A stretch of 64,000 nt of DNA from Aequorivita capsosiphonis DSM 23843 (GTDB lineage: Bacteria; Bacteroidota; Bacteroidia; Flavobacteriales; Flavobacteriaceae): contig NZ_KE386850.1 in the NCBI RefSeq assembly GCF_000429125.1, forward strand, positions 145,940 through 209,939, given 5' to 3'. The position numbers and the translations under genes are program-made. Below are positions 32,711 to 42,158 of this stretch, piece after piece; position 1 is the first letter of the stretch, and every line of letters begins with the position of its first letter. The notes under the pieces were generated by a model, which was not told the DNA's origin, did not search any database, and was given only the letters and a program-made list of their open reading frames with translations.

Positions 32711-33016
32711 ATGAGTCAAAAAATAAGAATAAAACTAAAATCTTACGATCACAATTTGGTGGACAAATCTGCTGAGAAAATCGTTAAGACCGTAAAGAGT
32801 ACTGGAGCTGTAGTTACAGGACCAATCCCTTTGCCAACACATAAAAAAATCTTTACAGTATTGCGTTCTCCACACGTGAACAAGAAGAGTAGAGAGCAAT
32901 TCCAATTAAGTTCTTACAAGAGACTTTTGGATATCTACAGTTCTTCTTCAAAAACAATTGACGCTCTAATGAAATTAGAGTTGCCAAGTGGGGTAGAAGT
33001 AGAGATCAAGGTTTAA
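32711..33016 (+). CDS. rpsJ: 30S ribosomal protein S10
   Basis: S10 is a 30S head protein that also acts in antitermination as NusE. The 101-aa protein reads [49 protein letters not shown] core and ends [11 protein letters not shown]. It is the last gene of the str-type transcript; 258 bp with a full terminator hairpin separate it from rplC, whereas in E. coli rpsJ opens the S10 operon directly before rplC. Confidence 0.97.
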   Translation: MSQKIRIKLKSYDHNLVDKSAEKIVKTVKSTGAVVTGPIPLPTHKKIFTVLRSPHVNKKSREQFQLSSYKRLLDIYSSSSKTIDALMKLELPSGVEVEIKV

Positions 33017-33274
33017 CAAATACCTGCGAAGGCAGGTATCTTCAAAGCCGGTTTGCGAAAACTGAGTCAGAGATCTTCGCAGTTGCGAGGATTAACATGT
33101 CCCGAGCTTGTAAGCGAAGGAAAAACGGTAAACAAAGTAATATTCGGGATCGAAATTATTTTGATCCCGTTTGTTTTTTAAATCAAAAAATTCTTTTCTC
33201 CTTTCTGCCGCGGCTGAAGGGGCAAAGCGAAAAACCGAAAATAAGTAATATTAATAATCAATAAATAATTAAAT
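33017..33274 (+). ncRNA. Candidate leader RNA/attenuator before rplC
   Basis: This 258-nt spacer contains a perfect hairpin ATACCTGC-GAAG-GCAGGTAT (33020-33039), a CTTCGC/GCGAGG stem-loop around 33074-33090, and a terminator-like hairpin at 33145-33169. Alternative pairings exist: TCCCGA (33100-33105) is complementary to TCGGGA (33144-33149) at the foot of the terminator, and AGCGAAG (33113-33119) to the CTTCGC near 33075. Such exclusive folds are what an attenuator needs. No coding frame or clear new promoter was found. Confidence 0.4.
33145..33179 (+). terminator. Intrinsic terminator between rpsJ and rplC
   Basis: CGGGATC (33145-33151) pairs with GATCCCG (33163-33169); a G-U and three A-U pairs extend it to 11 bp with loop TTA. 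TTTGTTTTTT follows. It either ends the str transcript or, if read-through occurs, sets S10-cluster expression. Confidence 0.75.
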
Positions 33275-33883
33275 ATGTCTGGGTTAATTGGAAGAAAGAT
33301 AGGGATGACCAGCATCTTTGACGAGAACGGAAAAAACATTCCGTGTACCGTTATTGAAGCAGGACCCTGTGTTGTCACCCAAGTCAGAACCATTGAGGTT
33401 GACGGGTACAATGCTCTCCAACTTGGTTTCGATGACAAGAAGACTGTTACTAAAGCTGCCGAAGGGCACGCCAAAAAAGCAGGAACCGTTGCAAAACGCA
33501 AAGTTGTTGAATTCAAGGATTTTGGAGAAGATTACAAATTAGGTGACACAATTACTGTGGAACATTTTATTGAAGGTGAATTCGTGGATATCGCGGGTAC
33601 ATCTAAAGGTAAAGGTTTCCAAGGGGTTGTAAAACGTCATGGTTTTAGTGGGTCCGAAAGAACTCACGGCCAACAAAGTATGCTTAGGGCTCCTGGGTCT
33701 GTTGGTGCTGCATCATATCCTGCAAGAGTTTTCAAGGGAATGCGCATGGCTGGCCAAATGGGTAACGAAAGAGTAAAAATAGATAATTTAAGAGTTTTAA
33801 AAGTAGTTCCTGAAAAGAATCTACTTGTGGTTAAAGGAGCAGTTCCTGGCCATAAAAACGCTTATGTAATGATCGAGAAATAA
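33275..33883 (+). CDS. rplC: 50S ribosomal protein L3
   Basis: L3 is an early-assembly 50S protein close to the peptidyl-transferase centre. The 202-aa protein begins [19 protein letters not shown] and has the conserved [16 protein letters not shown] and [15 protein letters not shown] loop (the extension reaching into the subunit; the Gln of HGQ is the residue methylated in E. coli), then [11 protein letters not shown]. The stop overlaps the start of rplD by one base. It follows the structured spacer and may be the first gene of its own transcript. Confidence 0.97.
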   Translation: MSGLIGRKIGMTSIFDENGKNIPCTVIEAGPCVVTQVRTIEVDGYNALQLGFDDKKTVTKAAEGHAKKAGTVAKRKVVEFKDFGEDYKLGDTITVEHFIEGEFVDIAGTSKGKGFQGVVKRHGFSGSERTHGQQSMLRAPGSVGAASYPARVFKGMRMAGQMGNERVKIDNLRVLKVVPEKNLLVVKGAVPGHKNAYVMIEK

Positions 33884-34512
33884 TGAAGGTAGCTGTATTA
33901 GACATAAACGGAAAAAGCACAGGTCGGGAAGTTGAACTTTCTGCAGATGTGTTCGGAATAGAGCCTAACAATCACGCGGTTTATCTTGATGTGAAGCAAT
34001 ACCTTGCCAATCAAAGACAAGGAACTCACAAAGCGAAAGAACGTGCTGAAATCACTGGTTCTACCAGAAAGATAAAGAAGCAAAAAGGAACTGGTACTGC
34101 TCGTGCGGGTAGCATCAAGTCTGGTATTTTTAAAGGTGGTGGTAGAATGTTTGGGCCTCGTCCAAGAAGCTACTCTTTTAAATTGAACAAAAACCTAAAA
34201 CGTTTGGCGCGTAAATCTGCGCTTTCTATGAAAGCAAATGACAAAGCGATCTACGTAATGGAAGAGCTAAATTTTGATGCTCCAAAAACGAAGAATTTTA
34301 CATCAGTTTTAAAGAGTTTAGGGCTTGATGAGAAAAAATCTTTATTTGTGTTGGGAGACTTAAATAATAATGTATATTTGTCCTCTCGCAATTTGAAAGG
34401 TACTGAAGTTATAACTAGCTCACAATTAAGTACTTATAAGATTATGAATGCAAACAGTGTCGTGCTGTTTGAAGGTTCTTTGGAAGGAATTGAAACAAAC
34501 TTAAGTAAATAG
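33883..34512 (+). CDS. rplD: 50S ribosomal protein L4
   Basis: L4 lines the peptide exit tunnel through its long loop. The 209-aa protein shows KQYLANQRQGTHKAKERAEITGS, the tunnel-loop region KQKGTGTARAGSIKS and RSYSFKLNKNLKRLARKSALS. In E. coli L4 controls the S10 operon by binding its leader; the structured spacer upstream of rplC makes a comparable role here conceivable. Its ATG overlaps the rplC stop (TAATG). Confidence 0.97.
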   Translation: MKVAVLDINGKSTGREVELSADVFGIEPNNHAVYLDVKQYLANQRQGTHKAKERAEITGSTRKIKKQKGTGTARAGSIKSGIFKGGGRMFGPRPRSYSFKLNKNLKRLARKSALSMKANDKAIYVMEELNFDAPKTKNFTSVLKSLGLDEKKSLFVLGDLNNNVYLSSRNLKGTEVITSSQLSTYKIMNANSVVLFEGSLEGIETNLSK

Positions 34513-34519
34513 AAACAAG

Positions 34520-34810
34520 ATGAACATCTTAATTAAACCTATAATTACGGAAAAAGCTACCAAAGATGCTGAAGACAAAAACGTTTTTAGCTTTGTAGTG
34601 AACCCAAAGGCGAATAAGGTAGAAATCAAGAAAGCGGTTGAAACTGCTTACGGAATTTCTGTTGAAAAAGTTCGCACAATGAATGTCCGCCCTGATAGGA
34701 AGACCCGTTATACAAAAACAGGTGTCCAGACTGGTAAAACGAATGCTTATAAAAAAGCAATCGTACAGGTGGCGGAAGGTGATACAATAGATTTTTACAG
34801 TAACATCTAA
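34520..34810 (+). CDS. rplW: 50S ribosomal protein L23
   Basis: L23 lies at the tunnel exit and docks trigger factor and SRP. The 96-aa protein starts MNILIKPIITEKATKDAEDK and has the family core FVVNPKANKVEIKKAVETAYGI and VRTMNVRPDRK. Length and position after rplD are standard. It starts 7 bp after rplD. Confidence 0.97.
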   Translation: MNILIKPIITEKATKDAEDKNVFSFVVNPKANKVEIKKAVETAYGISVEKVRTMNVRPDRKTRYTKTGVQTGKTNAYKKAIVQVAEGDTIDFYSNI

Positions 34811-34836
34811 GGAAGCTTAGATTTAATTAGACACAA

Positions 34837-35664
34837 ATGTCAGTAAGAAAATTAAAACCAATCACCCCGGGTCAGCGTTTTAGGGTTGTTAATGGTTTTG
34901 ACGCCATTACAACCGATAAGCCGGAGAAGTCTTTACTTGCTCCGAACAAAAGATCTGGTGGTAGAAACAGTCAAGGAAAAATGACCATGCGCTACATAGG
35001 TGGTGGTCATAAAAAGAGATATCGAATAATCGATTTCAAACGCGACAAGGCAGGAGTTCCTGCTACTGTTGCAAGTATTCAATACGATCCAAACCGTACA
35101 GCGTTTATTGCGCTTTTGAACTATCAAGATGGTGAAAAGCGTTACGTAATTGCTCAGAGCGGTCTACAAGTTGGACAAAACATCGTTTCTGGTGAATCAG
35201 GAATTGCTCCAGAAATTGGAAACGCAATGCCGCTTTCAGCTATCCCATTAGGTACAGTTATATCTTGCATCGAGCTTCGTCCCGGACAGGGAGCAATTAT
35301 GGCTAGAAGTGCTGGAACTTTCGCACAGCTTATGGCGCGTGAAGGTAAATATGCTACTATTAAATTACCATCAGGAGAAACTAGATTGATCTTAGTTAAT
35401 TGTTTAGCTACTATTGGTGCTGTATCTAACCACGACCATCAGTTATTGGTTTCAGGTAAAGCTGGTAGAAGTAGATGGTTGGGTAGAAGACCACGTACAA
35501 GACCAGTAGTGATGAACCCGGTAGATCACCCAATGGGTGGTGGTGAAGGTAAATCTTCAGGTGGTCATCCACGTTCTAGAAATGGGATACCTGCTAAAGG
35601 TTACAGAACCCGAACTAAAACGAAAGCAAGTAATAAATATATCTTAGAACGTAGAAAGAAATAA
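34837..35664 (+). CDS. rplB: 50S ribosomal protein L2
   Basis: L2 supports subunit association and the peptidyl-transferase centre. The 275-aa protein has the OB-like fold ([17 protein letters not shown] region [18 protein letters not shown]), SH3-like domain, and the conserved C-terminal [17 protein letters not shown] loop with the His near residue 230, then GRRPRTRPV. Length is normal (273 in E. coli). Confidence 0.97.
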   Translation: MSVRKLKPITPGQRFRVVNGFDAITTDKPEKSLLAPNKRSGGRNSQGKMTMRYIGGGHKKRYRIIDFKRDKAGVPATVASIQYDPNRTAFIALLNYQDGEKRYVIAQSGLQVGQNIVSGESGIAPEIGNAMPLSAIPLGTVISCIELRPGQGAIMARSAGTFAQLMAREGKYATIKLPSGETRLILVNCLATIGAVSNHDHQLLVSGKAGRSRWLGRRPRTRPVVMNPVDHPMGGGEGKSSGGHPRSRNGIPAKGYRTRTKTKASNKYILERRKK

Positions 35665-35667
35665 GTT

Positions 35668-35946
35668 ATGGCAAGATCGTTAAAAAAAGGACCGTACGTT
35701 CATTATAAACTAGACAAAAAAGTTCAACGAAACGTTGATGATAATAAGAAGACCGTAATCAAGACTTGGTCGCGTGCTTCTATGATCACTCCGGATTTTG
35801 TTGGCCAAACCATCGCTGTTCACAACGGACGTCAATTTGTTCCTGTGTTTGTAACAGAAAACATGGTTGGGCATAAACTAGGAGAATTTTCACCTACAAG
35901 ATCATTCCGTGGTCACGCAGGTGCTAAAAACAAAGGTAAAAAATAA
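35668..35946 (+). CDS. rpsS: 30S ribosomal protein S19
   Basis: S19 is in the 30S head near S13. The 92-aa protein starts [19 protein letters not shown] and contains [28 protein letters not shown] core and [18 protein letters not shown]. It begins 3 bp after rplB and precedes rplV by 6 bp. Confidence 0.97.
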   Translation: MARSLKKGPYVHYKLDKKVQRNVDDNKKTVIKTWSRASMITPDFVGQTIAVHNGRQFVPVFVTENMVGHKLGEFSPTRSFRGHAGAKNKGKK

Positions 35947-35952
35947 GAGGCC

Positions 35953-36363
35953 ATGGGAGTTCGTAAAAGAGAAAGAGCAGAAGCAATCAAGGAAGCAAAG
36001 AAAACTATTTACTTGGCTAAATTGAACAATTGCCCCACCTCACCAAGAAAGATGCGTTTAATGGCAGACTTGGTGCGTGGTGAGAAAATAGACAAAGCAC
36101 TTAATATTTTGAAGTTTAGTTCAAAAGAATCTTCACGTAAATTGGAGAAACTACTTTTGTCTGCCATCAATAACTGGCAACAAAAGAATGAAGACGCTTC
36201 ATTGGAAGATGCAGATCTTTTTGTTAAGGAAATCCGAGTGGATGGTGGTACAATGTTGAAAAGACTTCGTCCAGCACCGCAAGGCCGTGCACACAGAATT
36301 AGAAAGCGCTCCAACCACGTAACACTGGTATTGGCAGCTAACGATAACACACAAAGCAATTAA
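35953..36363 (+). CDS. rplV: 50S ribosomal protein L22
   Basis: L22 reaches into the exit tunnel through a beta hairpin. The 136-aa protein has a basic N-terminal extension ([18 protein letters not shown]) before the core [20 protein letters not shown], and the tunnel hairpin region [21 protein letters not shown]. It is about 25 residues longer than E. coli L22 (110), as I recall for Bacteroidota. Confidence 0.96.
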   Translation: MGVRKRERAEAIKEAKKTIYLAKLNNCPTSPRKMRLMADLVRGEKIDKALNILKFSSKESSRKLEKLLLSAINNWQQKNEDASLEDADLFVKEIRVDGGTMLKRLRPAPQGRAHRIRKRSNHVTLVLAANDNTQSN

Positions 36364-36367
36364 TTAA

Positions 36368-37093
36368 ATGGGACAGAAGACAAATCCAATCGGAAATCGC
36401 TTAGGTATCATTAAAGGTTGGGAATCCAACTGGTACGGAGGCAACGACTACGGCGATAAATTGGCCGAAGACGATAAGATCAGGAAATACATCCACGCGC
36501 GTTTAAGTAAAGCTAGTGTGAGTAGAGTAATTATTGAGCGTACGCTTAAGCTTGTAACCGTTACTATAACCACTGCCCGTCCCGGTATCATTATCGGAAA
36601 AGGTGGCCAGGAAGTAGACAAGCTAAAAGAAGAGCTTAAAAAAATTACAGATAAAGAGGTACAGATCAACATTCACGAGATCAAAAGACCTGAACTTGAT
36701 GCGCATTTGGTAGCTGCGAGTATTGCACGCCAAATTGAAAGTCGTATTTCATACCGTCGTGCTATTAAAATGGCAATAGCGGCAACAATGCGAATGAATG
36801 CTGAAGGTATTAAGGTACAAATCTCAGGACGTTTGAACGGCGCTGAAATGGCACGTTCAGAATCTTACAAAGAAGGTCGTATCCCATTATCAACTTTTAG
36901 AGCCGATATTGACTACGCTTTAGTTGAGGCGCACACTACTTATGGTAGATTGGGTGTTAAAGTATGGATTATGAAAGGCGAAGTATATGGAAAGAGAGAG
37001 CTTTCCCCACTTGTTGGTTTGTCAACCGGCAAAAAAGGTGGTGGTAAAGGTGCTCCAGGACGCGGTGGCAACAAAGCACGCCGCAGAAAGTAA
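36368..37093 (+). CDS. rpsC: 30S ribosomal protein S3
   Basis: S3 is at the mRNA entry pore. The 241-aa protein shows [22 protein letters not shown], the KH domain [20 protein letters not shown] and the C-terminal [20 protein letters not shown], with a Gly/Lys/Arg-rich tail. It begins 4 bp after rplV. Confidence 0.97.
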   Translation: MGQKTNPIGNRLGIIKGWESNWYGGNDYGDKLAEDDKIRKYIHARLSKASVSRVIIERTLKLVTVTITTARPGIIIGKGGQEVDKLKEELKKITDKEVQINIHEIKRPELDAHLVAASIARQIESRISYRRAIKMAIAATMRMNAEGIKVQISGRLNGAEMARSESYKEGRIPLSTFRADIDYALVEAHTTYGRLGVKVWIMKGEVYGKRELSPLVGLSTGKKGGGKGAPGRGGNKARRRK

Positions 37094-37111
37094 TTTTTTA
37101 AATAGAAGAAA

Positions 37112-37531
37112 ATGTTACAACCTAAAAGAACAAAATACCGTAAACAACAAAAAGGTCGTATGAAAGGCAATGCCGGTCGTGGCACGCAGTTAGCATACGG
37201 TACCTTCGGTATAAAATCGATGGAATCTGAATTTCTTACGGCGAGACAAATAGAAGCAGCTCGTATTGCTGCTACTCGTTTTATGAAAAGAGAAGGTTCT
37301 ATCTGGATTATGATATTTCCAGATAAGCCAATTACCAAGAAGCCCCTTGAAGTACGTATGGGGAAAGGTAAAGGTGCTGTAGAATATTATGCTGCTATTG
37401 TAAAACCAGGAAGAATGCTTTTCGAAGTATCTGGGGTTACCCTTGAAACAGCTAAAGAAGCATTGCGCCTTGCAGCCCAAAAGCTTCCCGTTAAAACTAA
37501 ATTTGTAATGTCTCGGGATTTCCAAGCATAA
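37112..37531 (+). CDS. rplP: 50S ribosomal protein L16
   Basis: L16 helps position the aminoacyl-tRNA arm. The 139-aa protein has [41 protein letters not shown] and [11 protein letters not shown]. The conserved Arg hydroxylated in E. coli corresponds to a region near KPGRMLFEV. Normal length. Confidence 0.97.
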   Translation: MLQPKRTKYRKQQKGRMKGNAGRGTQLAYGTFGIKSMESEFLTARQIEAARIAATRFMKREGSIWIMIFPDKPITKKPLEVRMGKGKGAVEYYAAIVKPGRMLFEVSGVTLETAKEALRLAAQKLPVKTKFVMSRDFQA

Positions 37532-37542
37532 TTTTTTGACAA

Positions 37543-37734
37543 ATGAAACAATCAGAAATTAAAGAAGCGTCAACGGCAGAACTTCAGGAAGCATTAGCTG
37601 ACTCAAGGAAAGCGTATACAGAGCTTAAAATGGCACATACCATTTCACCATTGGAAAACCCAATTCAACTTAGATCCCAGAAAAGGGGGATAGCAAGAAT
37701 AGCGACCGAACTAACTAATAGAGAAGTGCAATAA
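37543..37734 (+). CDS. rpmC: 50S ribosomal protein L29
   Basis: L29 is a two-helix protein at the tunnel exit next to L23. The 63-aa product reads MKQSEIKEASTAELQEALAD, AYTELKMAHTISPLENPIQL and RSQKRGIARIATEL, the standard family pattern. It lies 11 bp after rplP. Confidence 0.96.
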   Translation: MKQSEIKEASTAELQEALADSRKAYTELKMAHTISPLENPIQLRSQKRGIARIATELTNREVQ

Positions 37735-37749
37735 TTGTACAGCTGAAAG

Positions 37750-38013
37750 ATGGAAGAAATTAAAAGAAACTTAAGAAAAGAACGTACTGGGGTAGTAACC
37801 AGCAACAAAATGGATAAGTCTATTGTAGTTGCAGAGGTGAAAAAAATTAAACACCCTATGTATGGAAAGTTCGTGTCCAAAACGAAGAAATACGTTGCGC
37901 ACGACGAGACCAATAACTGCAACGAAGGCGATACGGTAAGGATCATGGAAACACGTCCTTTAAGTAAAACCAAATGTTGGAGATTAGTAGAAATAATTGA
38001 AAGAGCGAAGTAA
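37750..38013 (+). CDS. rpsQ: 30S ribosomal protein S17
   Basis: S17 is a primary 16S rRNA binder with an OB fold. The 87-aa protein has [38 protein letters not shown] and [19 protein letters not shown]. It is followed after 2 bp by rplN. Confidence 0.97.
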   Translation: MEEIKRNLRKERTGVVTSNKMDKSIVVAEVKKIKHPMYGKFVSKTKKYVAHDETNNCNEGDTVRIMETRPLSKTKCWRLVEIIERAK

Positions 38014-38015
38014 TT

Positions 38016-38384
38016 ATGTTACAACAAGAATCAAGACTCAAAGTCGCTGATAATACCGGAGCAAAGGAAGTACTTTGTATTCGTGTGTTAGGCGGAACAA
38101 AAAGAAGGTATGCTTCTATAGGTGATAAGATTGTAGTTTCTGTTAAAGAATCAACGCCTAATGGAAGTATTAAGAAGGGAGCCGTTTCTACTGCAGTAGT
38201 AGTGCGTACTCGTAAGGAAATCAGAAGACCTGATGGATCTTACATCCGTTTCGATGATAACGCTTGTGTACTTTTAGGCCCACAGGGCGAAATGAGAGGA
38301 ACACGTGTTTTTGGGCCGGTAGCAAGAGAGCTTCGCGACAGACAATTTATGAAAATAGTATCATTGGCACCAGAGGTGCTTTAA
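38016..38384 (+). CDS. rplN: 50S ribosomal protein L14
   Basis: L14 forms an inter-subunit bridge. The 122-aa protein starts [20 protein letters not shown] and contains [20 protein letters not shown] and [25 protein letters not shown] ending. The length is exactly typical. One base separates its stop from rplX. Confidence 0.97.
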   Translation: MLQQESRLKVADNTGAKEVLCIRVLGGTKRRYASIGDKIVVSVKESTPNGSIKKGAVSTAVVVRTRKEIRRPDGSYIRFDDNACVLLGPQGEMRGTRVFGPVARELRDRQFMKIVSLAPEVL

Positions 38385-38385
38385 T

Positions 38386-38712
38386 ATGAAAACTAAGATG
38401 ACAAAGCTTAAGATAAAATCAGGCGATACAGTAGTAGTTACTGCCGGAGACCACAAAGGTTCTGAAGGTAAAGTAATGAAATTATTCCTTGACAAAAACA
38501 AAGCAATCGTAGAAGGAGTTAATATGGTTTCAAAACACGAGAAGCCAAGTGCAAAAAATCCGCAAGGAGGAATTGTGAAAAAAGAAGCTCCTATCCATGT
38601 TTCAAACCTTTCTTTAGTAGATCCAAAATCTGGTAAAGCAACACGTGTAGGTTATAAAATGGAAGATGGTAAGAAAGTACGGTTTTCAAAACAATCAGAT
38701 CAAGCAATATAG
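38386..38712 (+). CDS. rplX: 50S ribosomal protein L24
   Basis: L24 starts 50S assembly. The 108-aa protein contains the KOW motif [20 protein letters not shown] and [20 protein letters not shown]. The first methionine is followed by a second at codon 5 ([11 protein letters not shown]); either could be used. rplE follows after 2 bp. Confidence 0.96.
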   Translation: MKTKMTKLKIKSGDTVVVTAGDHKGSEGKVMKLFLDKNKAIVEGVNMVSKHEKPSAKNPQGGIVKKEAPIHVSNLSLVDPKSGKATRVGYKMEDGKKVRFSKQSDQAI

Positions 38713-38714
38713 TT

Positions 38715-39266
38715 ATGGCATATTCACCAAGACTTAAAGAAGAGTACAAAAGCAGAGTGATCAACTCACTTACTGACGAATTTGGTTACAAAAACGTCAT
38801 GGAGGTACCGAAATTGAAGCGTATTGTTGTTTCCCGCGGTGTGGGTGCAGCAGTTGCTGACAAAAAACTTATTGACTATTCAGTTGATGAGTTTACAAAG
38901 ATAACCGGGCAAAAAGCGGTTTCGACAAATTCTAAGAAGGATGTTGCAAACTTTAAACTTCGTAAGGGAATGCCAATTGGTGTGAAAGTTACGTTGCGTG
39001 GAGAGCGTATGTACGAATTTTTAGACAGGTTGGTTACTTCATCTTTGCCAAGGGTACGTGACTTTAACGGAATTAAAGCTACCGGTTTTGACGGAAGAGG
39101 AAATTACTCTTTGGGAATTACCGAACAAATTATCTTCCCAGAAATCGATATCGATAAAGTGAAGAAAATTGAAGGAATGAACATTACGTTTATCACTTCG
39201 GCACAAACCGATAAAGAAGCGAAATCATTATTAAAAGAATTAGGGTTACCCTTTAAAAAGAACTAA
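38715..39266 (+). CDS. rplE: 50S ribosomal protein L5
   Basis: L5 binds 5S rRNA in the central protuberance. The 183-aa protein shows the start [39 protein letters not shown] and [20 protein letters not shown]. It is 4 residues longer than E. coli L5. rpsN begins 3 bp later. Confidence 0.97.
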   Translation: MAYSPRLKEEYKSRVINSLTDEFGYKNVMEVPKLKRIVVSRGVGAAVADKKLIDYSVDEFTKITGQKAVSTNSKKDVANFKLRKGMPIGVKVTLRGERMYEFLDRLVTSSLPRVRDFNGIKATGFDGRGNYSLGITEQIIFPEIDIDKVKKIEGMNITFITSAQTDKEAKSLLKELGLPFKKN

Positions 39267-39269
39267 GAG

Positions 39270-39539
39270 ATGGCTAAAGAATCAATGAAAGCCCGCGAGG
39301 TTAAGAGACAAAAAACGGTACTGAAATATGCGGCCAAACGCAAAGCTTTAAAAGAAGCTGGAGATTGGGAAGGCTTGCAAAAACTACCAAAAGATGCCTC
39401 ACCTGTACGTTTACACAATCGTTGTAAAATTACCGGAAGACCAAGAGGGTATATGAGAACTTTCGGAATTTCACGTGTTACGTTTCGTGAAATGGCCAAT
39501 CAGGGCCTAATTCCAGGTGTAAGAAAAGCATCTTGGTAA
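39270..39539 (+). CDS. rpsN: 30S ribosomal protein S14 (zinc-free type)
   Basis: S14 sits in the 30S head. The 89-aa protein is the long, zinc-free form: only one cysteine remains ([16 protein letters not shown]), where the short C+ form would have two CxxC pairs. The C-terminal [18 protein letters not shown] is conserved. An 88-bp structured spacer separates it from rpsH. Confidence 0.97.
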   Translation: MAKESMKAREVKRQKTVLKYAAKRKALKEAGDWEGLQKLPKDASPVRLHNRCKITGRPRGYMRTFGISRVTFREMANQGLIPGVRKASW

Positions 39540-39573
39540 GAACTTTTAGGGTTCTAAACAAAAGTATAAACTG

Positions 39574-39609
39574 GTGGTAGGTTTGTTCCGATTGACGGAC
39601 AAAAACCAC
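39574..39609 (+). promoter_or_regulatory. Bulged hairpin in the rpsN-rpsH spacer
   Basis: GTGGT (39574-39578), bulge AGG, then TTTGT, bulge T, CCG pairs with CGGACAAAAACCAC (39596-39609) around ATTGA. The roughly 13-bp bulged stem ends 18 nt before the rpsH ATG. Other gaps in this part of the cluster are 1-27 bp, so the 88-bp spacer stands out. Confidence 0.4.
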
Positions 39610-39627
39610 TTCCGCAAATATTGATAA

Positions 39628-40029
39628 ATGAATATAGATCCAATTTCAGATTATCTAACAAGAGTTAGAAACGCTGCAAAAGCCGGACATCGCGTAGTTG
39701 AGATTCCAGCTTCAAATCTAAAAAAGGAGATTACAAAAATCCTTTTTGATCAGGGTTACATTTTGAGCTATAAATTTGATGACGACAGTACCCCACAGGG
39801 TGTTATCAAAATTGCTTTGAAGTATGACAAGCTTAGTAAAGAGCCCATAATCAAAAAAATCCAAAGAATTAGTAAACCAGGTTTACGTAAATATGCTGGT
39901 TCAACTGAACTACCTCGTATTTTGAATGGTTTGGGAATTGCTATTGTTTCTACTTCTTCGGGAGTAATGACAGGGCAGCAAGCCAAAGATCAGAATGTTG
40001 GAGGTGAAGTATTATGTTACGTTTACTAA
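39628..40029 (+). CDS. rpsH: 30S ribosomal protein S8
   Basis: S8 binds the central domain of 16S rRNA. The 133-aa protein starts MNIDPISDYLTRVRNAAKAG and ends in the family signature GLGIAIVSTSSGVMTGQQAK followed by GGEVLCYVY. In E. coli S8 represses the spc operon by binding its mRNA near rplE; here the hairpin upstream of rpsH would be the place to look for a comparable site. Confidence 0.97.
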   Translation: MNIDPISDYLTRVRNAAKAGHRVVEIPASNLKKEITKILFDQGYILSYKFDDDSTPQGVIKIALKYDKLSKEPIIKKIQRISKPGLRKYAGSTELPRILNGLGIAIVSTSSGVMTGQQAKDQNVGGEVLCYVY

Positions 40030-40044
40030 AAAATAGACAAAGAG

Positions 40045-40587
40045 ATGTCAAGAATAGGTAAAAGCCCGGTAGTAATCCCACAAGGAGTTACAGTTGATGT
40101 AAAAGACAACGTAGTTACCGTAAAAGGAAAATTAGGCGAGTTGTCTCAGGAGTTTTCTGATATAACCGTGAAAGTAGAAGACGGACACGTAATAGTGGAA
40201 CGCCCTTCTGAATCTAAAGACCACACTGCAAGACACGGTCTTTATAGATCCTTAATCAATAATATGATTGAAGGTGTAAACAACGGATGGACCAAATCTT
40301 TAGAATTGGTTGGTGTGGGTTACCGCGCTAGCAATCAAGGACAAAAATTAGATTTGGCTTTAGGGTTTTCACACAATATCGTTTTGGACATTGCTCCAGA
40401 AGTAAAAGTGGAAACTATATCTGATAAAGGTAAGAACCCAATCGTAAAACTAACTTCGCACGACAAGCAATTGGTGGGACAGGTAGCGGCCAAAATCCGT
40501 GCCTTCCGTAGACCAGAACCTTACAAAGGTAAAGGTATCAAGTTTGTAGGTGAACAATTAAGAAGAAAAGCAGGTAAATCTGCATAA
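40045..40587 (+). CDS. rplF: 50S ribosomal protein L6
   Basis: L6 lies near the sarcin-ricin loop. The 180-aa protein has two alpha/beta repeats and the signature [23 protein letters not shown] near the C-terminus; the N-terminus is [20 protein letters not shown]. Normal length, 15 bp after rpsH. Confidence 0.97.
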   Translation: MSRIGKSPVVIPQGVTVDVKDNVVTVKGKLGELSQEFSDITVKVEDGHVIVERPSESKDHTARHGLYRSLINNMIEGVNNGWTKSLELVGVGYRASNQGQKLDLALGFSHNIVLDIAPEVKVETISDKGKNPIVKLTSHDKQLVGQVAAKIRAFRRPEPYKGKGIKFVGEQLRRKAGKSA

Positions 40588-40598
40588 CAAATAGAGTT

Positions 40599-40955
40599 AT
40601 GGCATTATCAAAATACGAAAGAAGAGAGCGCTTGCGCATGAGGATCAGAAAAACTGTTGGGGGGACTGAAAGTCGTCCACGTTTGGCTGTTTTCAGAAGC
40701 AACAAAGAAATTTACGCTCAGATAATTGACGATGTAAATGGAAAAACCATTACTGCCGCATCTTCAAGAGATAAAGATATTGACGCTTCAAAAGTTAACA
40801 AAACTGAAGCTGCAAAAATGGTAGGAAAAGCAATCGCTGAAAAAGCTGCTAAAGCTGGTGTTGAAGCCATCGCTTTTGACAGAGGTGGTTACTTATACCA
40901 TGGAAGAGTAAAATCATTAGCTGAAGGTGCACGCGAAGGTGGCCTTAAATTCTAA
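40599..40955 (+). CDS. rplR: 50S ribosomal protein L18
   Basis: L18 carries 5S rRNA together with L5. The 118-aa protein shows [37 protein letters not shown] and [23 protein letters not shown]. Normal length; 11 bp after rplF, 8 bp before rpsE. Confidence 0.97.
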   Translation: MALSKYERRERLRMRIRKTVGGTESRPRLAVFRSNKEIYAQIIDDVNGKTITAASSRDKDIDASKVNKTEAAKMVGKAIAEKAAKAGVEAIAFDRGGYLYHGRVKSLAEGAREGGLKF

Positions 40956-40963
40956 GTAAAATT

Positions 40964-41488
40964 ATGTATCAAGATTATAAAAACGTAGAATTAGTAAAAC
41001 CAGGAGGTCTAGATTTAAAAGACCGTTTGGTAGGTGTACAACGTGTAACCAAGGTGACCAAGGGTGGTCGTGCCTTCGGATTTTCAGCTATCGTAGTTGT
41101 TGGAGACGAAAAAGGTGTGGTTGGACAAGGACTTGGTAAATCCAAGGATGTTGCCAGTGCAATAGCAAAAGCTATTGAAGATGCCAAGAAAAACTTGGTT
41201 CGTATACCTCTAAACAAAGTAACGCTTCCACACGAGCAAAAAGGAAAATACGGCGGAGCTCGTGTTAACCTTCTTCCTGCAGCCCCTGGTACAGGAGTAA
41301 TTGCTGGTGGTGCAGTACGTGCGGTATTGGAGGCAGTTGGGGTACACGATGTATTGTCAAAATCTCAAGGATCTTCCAATCCACATAACGTTGTAAAAGC
41401 AACTTTTGATGCCCTATTGCAAATGCGAAGTGCACAAACAATTGCTGATCAGCGTGGAATTTCACTTGAAAAAGTATTCAAAGGATAA
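40964..41488 (+). CDS. rpsE: 30S ribosomal protein S5
   Basis: S5 shapes the mRNA entry channel and affects accuracy. The 174-aa protein contains the double-stranded RNA-binding-like part [20 protein letters not shown] and the C-terminal [20 protein letters not shown]. Normal length; rpmD follows after 11 bp. Confidence 0.97.
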   Translation: MYQDYKNVELVKPGGLDLKDRLVGVQRVTKVTKGGRAFGFSAIVVVGDEKGVVGQGLGKSKDVASAIAKAIEDAKKNLVRIPLNKVTLPHEQKGKYGGARVNLLPAAPGTGVIAGGAVRAVLEAVGVHDVLSKSQGSSNPHNVVKATFDALLQMRSAQTIADQRGISLEKVFKG

Positions 41489-41499
41489 ATATCAAAGCG

Positions 41500-41679
41500 A
41501 TGGCAAAAATTAAAGTAACAAAGGTTAGAAGCGTTATAAAGCGCCCACAAAACCAAAAGAGAACCATGGAGGCTCTTGGCCTAAACAAAATGGGTCAGAC
41601 CGTGGAACACGAAGATACGCCAAGCATTCTTGGTATGATCAATAAAGTTAATCACTTAGTTTCAGTTGAAACTAATTAA
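41500..41679 (+). CDS. rpmD: 50S ribosomal protein L30
   Basis: The 59-codon frame between rpsE and rplO encodes [20 protein letters not shown] followed by [20 protein letters not shown] and ends [12 protein letters not shown], a clear L30. L30 is a small 50S protein missing in some bacteria. It lies 11 bp after rpsE and 14 bp before rplO, exactly where rpmD is expected. Confidence 0.96.
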   Translation: MAKIKVTKVRSVIKRPQNQKRTMEALGLNKMGQTVEHEDTPSILGMINKVNHLVSVETN

Positions 41680-41693
41680 GGAAACACAAAAAA

Positions 41694-42146
41694 ATGGATT
41701 TAAGTAACTTACAACCCGCCGCAGGATCGGCGAAAAACAAAGGCAAGCGAGTAGGTCGCGGACAAGGTTCCGGTAAAGGTGGTACTGCCACCCGCGGACA
41801 TAAAGGAGCAAAATCACGTTCAGGTTATTCTAAGAAACTTGGATTTGAAGGTGGACAAATGCCCCTACAACGTCGTGTTCCTAAGTTTGGATTTACAAAC
41901 ATCAACCGTAAAGAGTATAAGGGAATCAATATCGATACCTTACAACAATTGGTTGACGACAAAAAAATAAATGATGCCGTTGACTTTGAAACCTTGGTTG
42001 GTTTAGGTCTTGCTGGAAAGAACGAAATGGTTAAGATTTTAGGAAGAGGAGAGATAAAAGCAAAACTAAAAGTATCTGCGCACAAGTTTACTGCCTCGGC
42101 AAAAGAAGCTATTGAAGCTGCCGGAGGTGAAGTAGTAACATTGTAA
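41694..42146 (+). CDS. rplO: 50S ribosomal protein L15
   Basis: L15 is a late-assembly 50S protein. The 150-aa product starts MDLSNLQPAAGSAKNKGKRV, has the Gly/Lys-rich GRGQGSGKGGTATRGHKGAKS and the FEGGQMPLQRRVPKFGF motif. secY follows after 12 bp. Confidence 0.97.
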   Translation: MDLSNLQPAAGSAKNKGKRVGRGQGSGKGGTATRGHKGAKSRSGYSKKLGFEGGQMPLQRRVPKFGFTNINRKEYKGINIDTLQQLVDDKKINDAVDFETLVGLGLAGKNEMVKILGRGEIKAKLKVSAHKFTASAKEAIEAAGGEVVTL

Positions 42147-42158
42147 CAAAAGATAAGG

